Source: Ectocarpus siliculosus (taxonomy: Eukaryota > Sar > Phaeophyceae > Ectocarpales > Ectocarpaceae). Taken from it: a DNA stretch of 59,965 bases. Location: NCBI GenBank assembly GCA_000310025.1, contig FN649755.1, positions 67,154 to 127,118 on the forward strand. The letters are read 5' to 3'. Below are positions 30,301 through 41,525 of the stretch, one piece after another (position 1 is the stretch's first letter; every line of letters starts with the position of its first letter). The translations under genes and the position numbers were made by a program. The notes under the pieces were generated by a model. That model was not told where the DNA came from. It searched no databases and was given only the letters and a program-made list of their open reading frames with translations.

Positions 30301-33300
30301 CCGGTGAGAACCCGGCGTGTTCCGTCCCGGCTTTGTAGGGATGCGAGGTCAATGGTCTAACGACTACGGCATGCACGGCTGTGTTTGGATGCGGGGCAGA
30401 GGTATTCGTACCTACATGATTGCACGCAGTCGGCAATCGATGCTCGAAAAACAAACGTCCTACTTGGAGTACATTTGATTCGAGATGGCCTGTTTCTTTT
30501 GAGAGGTTATATCATTTTCTTATGGGGGTATCCTTGCTCAGGTTCGCGGATGTTCAAGTGTTTTTCGTTCTAGGACTAAGGATAGGGCTAGCGTTAGCGA
30601 TAGGGTCTGCGTCCCCCCTCCCTGTTCTATTTCCTCATGAACATATCTTCTCGTTAAGGCGGTCCTGATCGTGGGCACTGCGCCTTTCCCTGTTATCGAG
30701 ATGGCCCGGTGACGTCATCAACAGTACGATTTGTGATGCGACGCTTGCCTGCGTACCTTACCCTCCAATGCCCGAATGTGGGCGACAGCACCCACAATTG
30801 TGCCTGTCGTCGCTGCTCTACTCACCGACACCTCCTCGTCGCTGCTGCTACGTTTTCTCCACCCAAACAGCGGGTTGGTGTGGGGGCTGTGCTTCGTCGT
30901 GGAAGACATGATGGTGACCGTCTGCTGGACCGAGAGCGATCTCATTGGCTTCATCAAGGCCGTCAAGTTCATCGAGTTTGTTTCTTCCAACATGATGGCA
31001 ATCACCCACCTGGCCATCTGTGTCAACCTGGCCCTCATCGTCTCGGTGAGATCATTGTGTTTCGATAATTGCTGCGATGATGCACAAACCCGGCCGAGAG
31101 TCTACTCATTTCAAAAGATAGTGCAAAGAGTAGTTATTGTCTTCGTTGGTGATGTCCCCTTTGTTTAGGCCAAACGTCACAACTCCGTTGTTGCGATTCT
31201 GAGCGTTGGCTTGCAAATACGCAATTACCTAGAAGAAAGGTTTATCTTGGCAAACGGGCGATCACATAGACCGACCGATCGATCCAAATGTAGAACCGTA
31301 CCGTAGTTGCCACTTGCAGTCCCACGTATGAGCCACCCACGTCCTCACCTGGGTGTACAGTTAGCGCCCGCGATTAAGAAACGTTTTTAAGAAACAAAGG
31401 TTCAAATAGCTTCGACAAAAAATATGAGAATAGGGTTAAGAAACTTCGCTCAATCTCGGCCACAATGTAAGAAATGTCTCAATAAGAAAACAGGAGCGGT
31501 GTTCATTCATTTTACTAAGTCAGCCTTTCAGCCCTCAATCATGGGGGGGGTACAGGACCTTGAAGCGACAGCGAGACGTTGCAGCTGAATGCTTTTTTCG
31601 CTTCTATAGGGTGTGGTCTTCGTATGTACAACCCTCGGTGGTGAGAATCGGGGTTTTGAGTACGGAGGCGAGGAAAGCAACGCGAATCGTTTGTTTTGTA
31701 TCTATAACGTGGTGTAAGCAAGAATAGAACAAGGAATTCAACAGGATTCTGCAGCACGAAAAAATAAGACAGTTGACATGAGAAATTGGACACCGCACCT
31801 TGAGTTTTCGGCCCACAACAAGAATTTGAGGCTGAACCGGAAATTGGCGTTTCTTACACGCGGGCGCTAACTCTATATCAGATATGTAGGTGTTTAGTCC
31901 ACATGTAGTACTAGCCGCATCCTTCTAGGACTACTACTGTACGCTGTCTCGCGCTGTAAACTAATTTGTGGTGCGCGCTTTTATTTTGGTTTCTGTCCCT
32001 CCGCTAACTTGTTTGATGTCCCCGATGGCTTCCCCCCGCCTCCCACGCACGGTTATCATGTTTTGTTCACGGGTGCAGTCTCACCGGACGCTGACGCGTG
32101 TTCAGAGCGTCAGCTCGCCCTGGCTTCTGTCGCTGTTACTGGCCATCTCCATAGGCATTACGTCTGTCACGGTGCCCCTATGGGAGACGGTGTACGTGAT
32201 TGGGACAGGCTTCTGGATCGTCAACTCCGACCAGGTGATTACCGTAGGTGACATGACGCAAGCTAGCATACGCCGGATGGGCTACCTGTCAGTCATCGCT
32301 GACTGCTAGGCTAGCTGTCATCGTGCTTCTCAACAACACACATGGTGAGTGATCCGGCTGATATTCTGCGCCAAATGTGACACACCCAACCATGAGCTAT
32401 TGTTGTGATCTCATACACCCATCCTCAGATCGGTTCAATGTGGGAATGGGCTCATTTCGATGATTATCCATCCTGGGGCAAGCTTGTTTCCTCTAGGATC
32501 TGTGCTGGCGTTGCCTGGGCAAAACCAGTCCCTGCCCAGGGCGCCTGTAGTGGCAACATCGGGCTGCAGCCACACACCTCCTCGAAATCCGTGTGCGATG
32601 TCCCGCTTGACCTGATGTTTCTTTGGTAATTTGTCGTGTCCCGACAGCTTCGCTTCCGCGCTGCGCCCATGCCGCTGCTACTGCTGCGTCCTTGCTCAAA
32701 CTTATTTTTCAACATTGTTACCCCACACAACGTCTCAGGGGAGCTACGATGCGGTGGTCGTCTCCATCTTCTTCCTCGAGTTCATGGTCGGCATCTGCAT
32801 GTTCGTCATCTTGGCGTGGCTGCTGCTGTTCCGGATGAAGGAGGTCAAGGAGTGCTGGAGGATTGACGCACGAATCCGCTACTACTTCTGCCTGACTCTT
32901 CTCGGCACGGCGGTCAATATCGGTATCGGAATCTGCAGCACCGTTTTCGTCATCGGCGATATGGATGAGTGAGTCGACAGGATGTGGGACACGGTGTCCA
33001 AAAACGTCTATCCGTAACCGCTGTGCCGGTGCACTGCCCGGATCACGATGCAATATATACTTACAGTGGTATGAGACGACTATGTTCGTCGAACACGCTG
33101 TTTCGTTCTTTTCGGAAGCAGTTATTCATGTACGTACTGAGGAAGTGCTTCCGTGTCGAATAACGCTATTGAACTGTTTGGTTGTTTATGGGCACGGAGT
33201 CTTGTCCCCGGTGTGTTCGAGTCACGCCGACGTTTTTCCATGTACGTATATAGCGCGGACCAGGTATACAATTCGGAAGTACACGACTAGGCACCCATGA

Positions 33301-33709
33301 TTCTGGGTGTGCGACAATCGCACAACAAGTAATATAATCCCAGCCTTGCATCGCACTTGAGCACACAGGCTTGGTGGTGTAGGCCAGGCATGGAAAGAAA
33401 TGCTTTGCGAGATGTTTCAACCGTTCCCCTTTCCTTCGTGTGTATGAATACCGATCCTCAAGGCCGCGCCTCGCGATCTGGTCCTGGGTCTCCAGATACA
33501 TCCACGTCGCTCTCGACACGTTTGTGCTGTACGGCGTTCTCCGCGAGAAGGACATGGACGAGCGCGGCGGAAACGCTCGGTCGTCAAACTACAACTGCAA
33601 CGACAGTGCCAACTCGTCTGGGCTGGTTGTGTCTCGCCGACATGGCAAGAGCTCGCCTCGGTCTGGCGGCTCCTCCATCAACACGACCAACCCTACTACC
33701 CACGTCTAG
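27317..33709 (+). CDS. Seven-transmembrane receptor-like protein B (tandem paralogue 2)
   Basis: Five exons: 27317-27492, 30871-31045, 32079-32234, 32739-32968, 33463-33709, giving 327 residues. Exons 1-4 have exactly the lengths and phases of gene A. Hydrophobic segments match in order: TPIRVLSTLVSVSVVSAWCS; LVWGLCFVVEDMMVTVCW; AITHLAICVNLALIVS; SPWLLSLLLAISIGITSVTV; SIFFLEFMVGICMFVILAW; YYFCLTLLGTAVNIGIGICS; RLAIWSWVSRYIHVALDTF. Shared hydrophilic motifs include SHRTL-RVQSVSS after TM3, WETV...GFWIVNSDQ, KEVKECWRI and LREKDMDER. The C-terminal tail (Ser/Asn-rich, ending TTNPTTHV) diverges. Role is presumed membrane receptor or transporter-like; the family is not recognised. Introns are shorter than in A except intron 1. 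Confidence 0.86.
29013..29670. mobile_element. Non-autonomous hAT-like element, 658 bp, with A8 target duplication
   Basis: Left terminus CAGGGATGTAAGTTTCC; right terminus is its inverse, GGAAACTTACATCCCTG. The flanks are exactly eight A residues on each side (29005-29012 and 29671-29678), the 8-bp duplication typical of hAT elements. Subterminal CGGTCGGAAACTTAAAAAAT / CGCGGAAACTT motifs occur near both ends. No transposase frame inside. In intron 1 of 7TM gene B. Confidence 0.8.
29964..30381 (-). mobile_element. SINE-like retroposon, near full length with A-rich tail
   Basis: Minus strand: head AGCCGTGCATGCCGTAGTCG, body as in the other copies, then GGTGCTTGACCGATTTAACA, CAACGTGGTGCGAATATCCC, GCGCGGAGTGAGGGTTCTCG, CATTCATGGTTACCGCAAAA and an A-rich tail. 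The tail and the promoter-like head (box B-like GGGTTCTCACC) suggest LINE-mobilised retroposition. Confidence 0.82.
32240..32263 (+). mobile_element. MITE family A relic in intron 3 of 7TM gene B
   Basis: TACCGTAGGTGACATGACGC then AAGC begins at the sixth intron base, exactly where the complete element starts in gene A. Only the left tip survives. Confidence 0.7.
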
Positions 33710-35565
33710 AGCATTGCATGGCGGGGCTGCAGTTGGATAACTTGTACACTTTCTCTAGCGGGAAATGCCTCTAGCCCTATGTATCTACCGGTACGAACAG
33801 AGTTTGATGAGTGTGGCACCGCGAGAACAGGCTTGTCCTGGTTTGGTAGGCGGTAATTCTGAGAGGGGTGCGGGGTCGTGGCGAACGTGTGTGGGTGCGG
33901 CTCTCGAAGTGGTGTGTGTTTATCAGACTTTTTTTTGTTTTCTGCATGCATTGTTTTTTTCATCAGTCACTCGTGCTTGGCCATCAGCGCTCTTTCTTTT
34001 TTCGTGGTTTTCGTTGGCATACGGTTCTTTACGATACGTCATTCTTCTGTTTCTCTTAAGGGGCTTCCGGGAGACCCGGGTAAGTAGAAGCGAGGCCTTA
34101 TGTTCCGCAGGTCGAGCTATGGAACATGCGTTCATATTGGTGACAGTTATGACGACTGCGTGCGAACAACGTGCGACACGTAAATATACTATTGTAGCAT
34201 TGTAGGAGTTTGCCCAAGGCCAAAATAAACCCTTCCGGTGGAAAAATAGGGGCCTATATGGCACGAAAATGCCCGTTGTGAGGCCATGTAGATGAAGAAC
34301 TCCTCCGTTAGAGAGGCAATACCGTGTAGATGTTGACTGCCTGCAATGTATGGTGTATGAGATACAAAGGAAAGGACCAATGCAATCTTCCCGCGTGAAT
34401 CAGGCCCACACGTAGTCGCTGTCATGGTCTATGACGATCACACAGTCATGAGACGTGAGGCGTGGACAGTGTTGGGGTGTCCCCAGCTGGCGAACCACGT
34501 ACACCATTACCACCATGAAGATGAGACGCAACATCTCGGTCCTTTTCGTCCCCAGACTGACACCGAGAAAACGCATCGTCTCGCGGAAAAAAAAACTGAT
34601 TTAGAGGGTTGTCGTAACATACGTTCATATTGCTCCGTTCATGTTTGATTTTCACACGATGACACAATCTTGCCTGTTAGTCGTCCGTGCTTTCCCATTG
34701 GCGAAATTACAACAAAATATTCATGTTGACCCTCACGGCGACAGCGCTAGGGGCCCGTATCTGCACGTAGACCCACATGGAAGAACAATGTATAAATCTT
34801 CGTGGGCCGGCGATGTTGAAGGGCTCTCAATTACGTTTCACAACACATTCCGTCAGGTGAAGCACCGAGCCTTGTTTCATGTGCAGTAACAGCGAAAAGA
34901 CGAAACGACTTCAACGAACAACTCCTCACTGGATTTCTGTCGACCATGAGGCAGCACACGGTGTTGATACCCGGGAAAATTCCTACAGCCGGGAGAAGAA
35001 GCGTTCCCACCCGCCGCGATCGGGCGCGGCGATCGGGCAGCAACAAAACGTATCTGTGTTACGCGTTACTGAAATCGCGAGCATTCAGTAGACGTTTCCC
35101 TCGGGCACTCAAAGAGCCACATTTTTTCTCTTTGCCTCTCACAGAGCTACATATATATACCTCTCTGCTATTTCCGCTCGCTTCGTCTGTCTGTCTCGCC
35201 CTCTCCCGAACACATTTCGCTCCTCTCCTCTGCTCCCCCATCCATCCATCCATCCATCCATCCAACCACATTATTCCCCATTCTCTCTCTTGCCTCTCAC
35301 ATGTCGAACATCTCCTCATCTTTTCAGCCCAGAGACTTTACCCCATATACATACCCGGGCTGTTGTACGTTTAAATTGTCGGGGGCGGGGGTGGATCTTA
35401 GAGGTCTGCCAGAAAACCTCTTTCGAGTACATACCACTTTTTTTTACATGCACTGCCGCCGTGCGTCTGTCTCGCCCGCTCGCGGAAATCGGACCAACCG
35501 GATCAACCGGTCAGCGGCGGACGCCTCAGTCGGGTCATGTACATTATTTGAACAAAATATGCGAA
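33710..35565. other. Intergenic DNA upstream of the Ulp-like gene
   Basis: Only short unconserved ORFs. Contains a CATC tetranucleotide run at about 35238-35265 and a pyrimidine-rich stretch at 35150-35330. Upstream exons of the peptidase gene may lie here but cannot be identified. Confidence 0.5.
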
Positions 35566-35925
35566 TTCTCATAGAAAGAATGAGAGTTCTCATGCGACCC
35601 CATGGGACCTCATGGGACCTCATGAGAACTCGCGTGAGAAATGTCATGGGGTCTCATAAGACGTCTCTATAGTGTCCCATAAGACCTCTCATGAGAACTC
35701 CTGAGACTTCTCATGATGAGTCTCATAAGAAATTCTCATGAGAAGTCTCATAAGAACCCACGAGCTCTCATGAGCTCTCATGAGAGCCCATGAGAACTAA
35801 ATTAGCTCTCAATGAGAGCTAACTAGCTCTCATGAGAGGTCATGAGACCCCATGAGAGCTAAATCAGCTCTCATGGGCTCATGAGCTTTCATGAGCTCTC
35901 ATGAGCTCTCATGCAAGGTATTGGG
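35566..35925. repeat. Array 1 of degenerate palindromic CTCATGAGAGC repeats
   Basis: Dozens of overlapping near-palindromes (AGCTCTCATGAGAGC, TCATGAG, CCCATGAG, GTCTCATAAG) with a period near 10-11 bp, interspersed with AACTAAATTAGCTCTCA. Composition grades from GTCTCATAAG-type units at the left to AGCTCTCATGAG units at the right. No reading frame of interest. Confidence 0.9.
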
Positions 35926-36201
35926 TTCATGTAAGTGGGGTTGTTTCGACACTAACGTCGTCGTCGTAATCGCAGCTGGCGTTATCTACAAAACTTTGGC
36001 CCTTATTCGGTGGTGGTGTTGCGAGAGTAACGATTAGTGATTGTGACTACAGGCTGGGTCGTACTGCATTGCTGTGGTGGACTAGGGCCATCCCTAGTGT
36101 GCATGTCGGCGGATATACAATTGTACTGGCGCCCGTTTCACCAAGCGTTGCACGCTGTAAACGTCTCGGGAGGACGCTTAGTGCACGTTCATCTACACCA
36201 G

Positions 36202-39200
36202 CTAACCCGTTCTTGTTCGAGTATCCGCTTGGCAAGGCGGCGGGGGGGGACAGGTTCGCGGACAAGGTCCGGATATACGCACTGGATGTGTGCCGCACCA
36301 ATGACGGAGAACTTTTGAACGATAACCTCGTCGATCTGTACCTCAGGTCAGTGGGTGGGAGTAGGCTACGTCGAGTCCTGCTATATATTTAGCGGTATCC
36401 TAGACCTAATACTGCAACCACAATGACGACGATTAAACGTAAACGTGGTAGTACCTCGGTAGCACTATGCTACTGGCATGGCGGACTCACACAGCAGAAA
36501 CCCGAGTCAATTTCACCATACTGTAGGTTATCTTGATGTTTCGGAAACACACTAACCGACATCCTAACACCGCACCATCTGCACGAATGTCTGCCTTCTC
36601 GTGGCAGGAGCATGCTCGGAGACAAGCATGTAGAGAGGGGCAACGGTGTCTTCGGCGTTCCACGCGGCGATGCCGGCGAGAGTACCCGTGATGCCGGCGG
36701 TGGATCCGCAAGCAATGGTAGTTGAAAATCTCTTGGTCCTGGCGGTGTCGCCTGGCGTCGGAACGCCAGCGGGGGTGGCGTCGCCCTTCGAGAAGATGGC
36801 GACGAAGGATCTTCTTCTTGTGGTGCTCCTGTTGCTGTCGCTCCTGCAGGCGATGCCGACGACGCCACCACTGCCGTGGCGAGTTCCACGCCGAGGTCTG
36901 CAGGATCCATCGACGCCAACAAGGTCCACATCTTTGCCAGTTCTTTCTACACCAAGCTCTCCGAGAGAGACGAACGGCCCTCGGATATAAGTCAGATCAT
37001 TGGAGGATGCATGACTGCAGTGGTGCTGGTAGTCGCCGACCTAGTAGGCAGGTTCGTTTCCGTTACTTTCAGCTGGACGGAGGTCGCAATGTAGCCGGCC
37101 AGAGTATGTCAGTGGTCGCCGAAATATCAATACGCCAAGTTTTTTTTTCAGAAGCCTGCGGCTCTAACTTGAATCCGTCACGGTCTACCTATCCGAACAA
37201 AGGCATCTGCTGTGGGCATGTGGGGCGAGGACGCAACGCACGGATATCACAGTTAATCACGCGTCGCCTAGATTAAAAAAATTACTATTTGTAGACGTAT
37301 AACCTTTCCTGTACCATAACAATGTTTATACTCTTCGTCCCAGCGTGTTCCTCCTACTTGATGCTGGTTCCCGACATGATTACGCCCTCGGCGTCAGATC
37401 TGTCTTGCGTCATACACTAGGTGTATCACCACAGAAAAAACATGACATACTCCCCCCGGTGCCTCTTCGGTCGAAGCTTTATTTTCATCTCAAAAAGACC
37501 GGCAATACCTCGGAGACAACGTGCATGACTTCGACAACGCACGACGATCGCCCCGAGGGGAGTCTTGACCGGATGTCATGGTTTACGGCTATTTTTTCGG
37601 GTAGGTGGCGTATATGATGGTGCTGGCTCTCAGCGCACACCTATCCCTATCATAGTTGCGCTCGGTAACCTTTCGAAAGGGGTGGTCGAAGAAGAGGGTT
37701 ACAGCGACAGGATTAAGAGGGAAGACAACGTTAGACTTCAGGAAAGTTGTTGGGTGTGATACTGCGCCCTCACCCCGATGATGGAAGCAGCAGACCACGT
37801 GAACAGGGTATTTGAAGGTGTGCTCTACGGTATGGGGTGTAATGATTCCCTCTTGGGAGCAGAGAGAGCAGCCGTAACCCTGTTGTCTGTCGAGCGAAGC
37901 GCGCATCACGCGAACAAAGTAAAGCGTTTCGATGTGTGCCTTATCCAAACAAGCGGAACTCCCCAGCAGGTTTTCGACAATCAGTATTTCATCGAGAAAG
38001 CAAAGAACGCTCCTCCCCTAGCGGGTATGGCAAGAGCGCGGTAATACACAAGTTTGAACATAACACACCGGCCGCGACTCCATGCTAACGATTTCCTTAC
38101 TATGTACCCCCCGTCCCGTCCGTTGTTCCCTTTTCGCTATAGGTATTTCGGAAGGTTAAGCGTTGGACCCGGGGAGCTGATATCTTCAACATGAAGTTTA
38201 TCTTCGTGCCGGTCAACTGCTGGTTGCACTGGAGCCTTGCGTGCCTCTGCAACCTCGACACTATAGCGGTATGTACCGTTGCATGGCGATATATACCAAA
38301 AGTGCCCCCCACTTGTGAAGAGAGAGGTATGCGAAGCAGCTGGGCCGAAAGCGTGTCGCCAGACGTGTACACCCACGCAGAGATCGACAGACGAAAGGCA
38401 GATGGCGGCGCGCAGCCGGACCTTTTTGTTTTCGGCTAGTCATAGGTGGGATCGCCTTAGCTAGGGTGCGGTAGACGGGCACGTGCTACTCATGCTATTG
38501 CTACATACAGCAGTTGCGCTTGACATGAGGTCTGTTGTCCCGAGGACAGGGGAGCTACTGTATTACACGAATAGCTCCAGTTTCCGGTCGCTTGATACAA
38601 AACGGATTTGCTATCGTTTAGACGAACCGACAATTAATCCTAACCTACACGACACGCCCCTTCAGACCAAACATTCACGCCGGGAGCTGCATCCCTCCAC
38701 TTCATACTTTCAACGTCTTTATGCCGACGATGCAAAGGTGGGCTATGGGAACCCCGACGCCCGGCCGTGCATGTTGTTCTTCGATTCCCTCGGCACGCAC
38801 CATCCTGCCAAGATCCAGGAAAATATTATCGCGTGAGTGTGTGTGTGAGAGAGAGAGAGAGAGACCCACAGAGAAACAGAGTCAGAGAGATGGAGACTAA
38901 CTCTTGAACGCTTCCCTGTCGCCTTCAAAGGTCGTCAGACAGACAAACAGACTCGCCATTACGGTCGCCTCCCATGTCAGCAGGGGTCGAAGAGAGCAGG
39001 CGGGAGATGAAGATTACTCCAGTATAGCACTTTCAATTGACATGGGGGCGATATGCTCACAAGGACGTGGCCTGATCGAATACCCACTGGTCGATTTTAT
39101 TCGCCAGGCTGAGAGTATCTAACTCTTTACCGGTGGATAAGGTATCCCTATAGGAGTGCAGAGAGTCTGGGCTAACCGGAAAATAATTCTGAGCAATAGC

Positions 39201-41525
39201 CTATCCTACAAGAACATGTCGTCGAGTTCAACGTCCTCGCAACGTTGAACTTTGCGTATTGGTGTAGCGTCAAGAGATGTCGCAGTTGTCGTAGCCGAGT
39301 TTGGTTGTGTCTAAGGGTACGTATCTGATCCAAATGATCGTTTTCCACGGACCCCTGACCCCTGCATGTGATTCCAAGTTTGACTAACGTCGTGTAACTC
39401 GACATTCCTGTGGACGGTGTGGAAAACGTCAGGTACCTTCAGGAGGCGTGGAGCTCTAACGACCGAGGAGAGGCTACTGTCGACAAGGACTTACTTCCTC
39501 TCGTGATAACCGAGTCACCTCAGCAGGGCAATGGCTGCGACTGTGGAATTTTGGTCCTACGCAACGCAAAGGCGAGACCCACGCTGGGCCCGTGCACTAA
39601 CCCAACGCTCGCTTGTGCTTTAAGGGGTACAAATCTATGGCGCTTTGGTCGCGTTTGTCATTATTTTGCTAGTTCTCCATCTAATTCATCTATAAGTCAA
39701 GTCCCAAAACACGAGGGCTACGACAGCGCTACGCGACGGCGCCTCTACCAGACCCTTCAGCCGCTTTTTGACCTTGGTAGGTGTACCTCATGGTGGGTGG
39801 TTTGGATTGGGGGGGGGGATACACCTTGACGACTGATTGGGCATAGAGCCGGCGTCAGTAGCGTTTTCCACGGTAGCGTTTTCCACGTTTCAGAAAATTG
39901 GCGTTTTAAGTGATTTGTATGGGCGCGATTTCGTTTTCGTTGACCTTCGTCTCGATCGGAGACGAAGCGTCAATGAGACCCTGTTTTAATTCCTTGACCC
40001 GCTGTTGTGTTCTGTGTTTTACGATTGCTTCGTACCCCGCATGTTTGTCGCCAGGATATCCTCCAGGAGTGGCCGATCGCTACTCAAGCAGAGGTTGACG
40101 ATGGAATGCAGAAGCACTTCACACCCGAACTCTTCAGCCCATCTGACATCTCGAATGAGCGCCGGATGCTCCGGCAGCTGCTGCAGACATACAAGTGAGC
40201 CACCCGATGGTGTTACAGTATTGTGTCCGTTTGTCGTTCTGGTGACGAACCCTAAACGTCGTCCATAGCACACTATTGAACTCATGCCGTTCGCCCCCAT
40301 GCAACAACTCTCGTTCAGGCTGCCACCCTGTACCGTCCTTCACCAGCGCAGGCGGTGCTTGCGCTTAGTCATTTTGATATATCCTACAACCCTTCGGGTT
40401 GCTGTATCCAACGGGTAATGTCGAAGGTTCTCGGCGCCGGCAAAATCATACCTTGTAGTCCGACGTCATGTGGCCTAAGTTAAGGAACCCAAAGTTATAT
40501 TCGCTATGCGTGTTCTTTGTTTTAGCATGCTCACTGTGGTCCAAAGGTCATTATTCGAGCGAAGCGAGATCTCCAATCTGGCCTGAGGTCTCGCCGCAAT
40601 AAAGTTTTGGATCAAGACAAAATAGTTTGTACGTCTGTCGGACTATTATTGGTTTGAGACTACAGCAGTACATCACTTGATAATAAAGGGGGTCAGCAGA
40701 CCCCACGTGCACAGCAGATTGCAGCTATTGCATATAATGTTCTTTCAATACGGTTTGCACATACCGTGAGGTTACGTCCCCTGCAAGGGGTGCAGAATAG
40801 CAGCATGTTCCCGGAAGGGACGGCAGTGAATGAACCTCGCCCCCCTCGGTCTTCCCCATAGGGATAGGGTCCTCGTCGCTTGGCGGCGATGTTGTAGAAC
40901 AAGCTGGTAACTTCGCTTTTATTTTCCTTTTATTTTTTTTGCGGTAACCATGACTGGTGGGCGAGAACATTATGTTGTGCGGTGTCGATAACCCGCACTC
41001 CGCACGAAGTGGACAATCGCAACACGTTATGTTAATTTGGTCAAACACCCTCGAGGCAGTTTCTAAGTGCTTACAGCTGCCTCTGGAAGCGGAAGCTCCC
41101 TAAAATGGATTGAGTCGTACGGATCTGTCATCCGTACGCAAGAAATTAAGGGGATTATGCCGAACTCTCTTAGCAGGATGCAGCGCACCCTGCATGAGAG
41201 TCGCCGAATGCCTCACGTCGCTTGGCACATGTGAGAACCTGTTCCGGTGAGAACCTGGCGTGCTCCGTCTCGGCTTTGTAGGGATGGTAAGTCATCGGTC
41301 TAACGATTACGGCATGCACGACTATGTCTACACCCCCCCCCACCCGTCATTGTCATGCCGGTTCGACAACGGCCTTCGTCAAACCGACATCATGCAGGGA
41401 CCGCTACGAACGCGAGCTGCGACTGCGGGAAATCAGCGAGAGGAGGGCAGGGGTGTTGTCGGACGACAGCGCGAGCAGCCCTTCAGACGTGGAGGTGGAA
41501 AAGGATCATAGAACGATGTCGTCCG
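36202..41525 (+). CDS. Ulp/SENP-type SUMO (C48) cysteine peptidase, 5' and 3' ends unresolved
   Basis: Exons: ~36202-36346 (NPFLFEYPLGK ... LLNDNLVDLYLR), 36608-36717, 36850-~37028 (NKVHIFASSFYTKLSER), 38143-38268 (VFRKVKRWTRGADIF, IFVPVNCWLHWSLA), 38738-38832 (PCMLFFDSLGTHHPAKI), 39433-39571 (YLQEAW ... QQGNGCDCGILVLRNAK), 40055-40194 (DILQEWP ... HFTPELFSPSDI), 41398-41525 (DRYERELRLREISERR). Active site intact: His codon 38227, Asp 38783, Gln 39524, Cys 39542. Order and spacing match the Ulp2/SENP6-7 branch, which removes SUMO from nuclear proteins or trims SUMO chains. The donor after LRNAK is not a GT (GC possible), so a further small exon may be missing. The gene lies between two palindromic arrays. 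Confidence 0.8.
36718..36849 (+). other. Short 132-nt intron with in-frame TGA in the Ulp-like gene
   Basis: Donor AATG|GTAGTTG, pyrimidine tract CTCCTGTTGCTGTCGCTCC, acceptor TGCAG at 36845-36849. Length is a multiple of three and the frame is open on both sides except a TGA at 36723. Retention would therefore truncate the protein before the catalytic core. Confidence 0.6.
40916..41340 (-). mobile_element. SINE-like retroposon in Ulp-like gene, with A-rich tail
   Basis: Minus strand: head GTGTAGACATAGTCGTGCAT, body to GGTGTTTGACCAAATTAACA, CTTCGTGCGGAGTGCGGG, CCAGTCATGGTTACCGC and an A-rich tail. Parallel over its full length to 29964-30381. It sits just upstream of the exon at 41398. Confidence 0.82.

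Noticed and set aside
35290-35672. ORFs running into the palindromic array as possible 5' Ulp exons
   Set aside because: No peptidase-family similarity and the array itself is non-coding in character.
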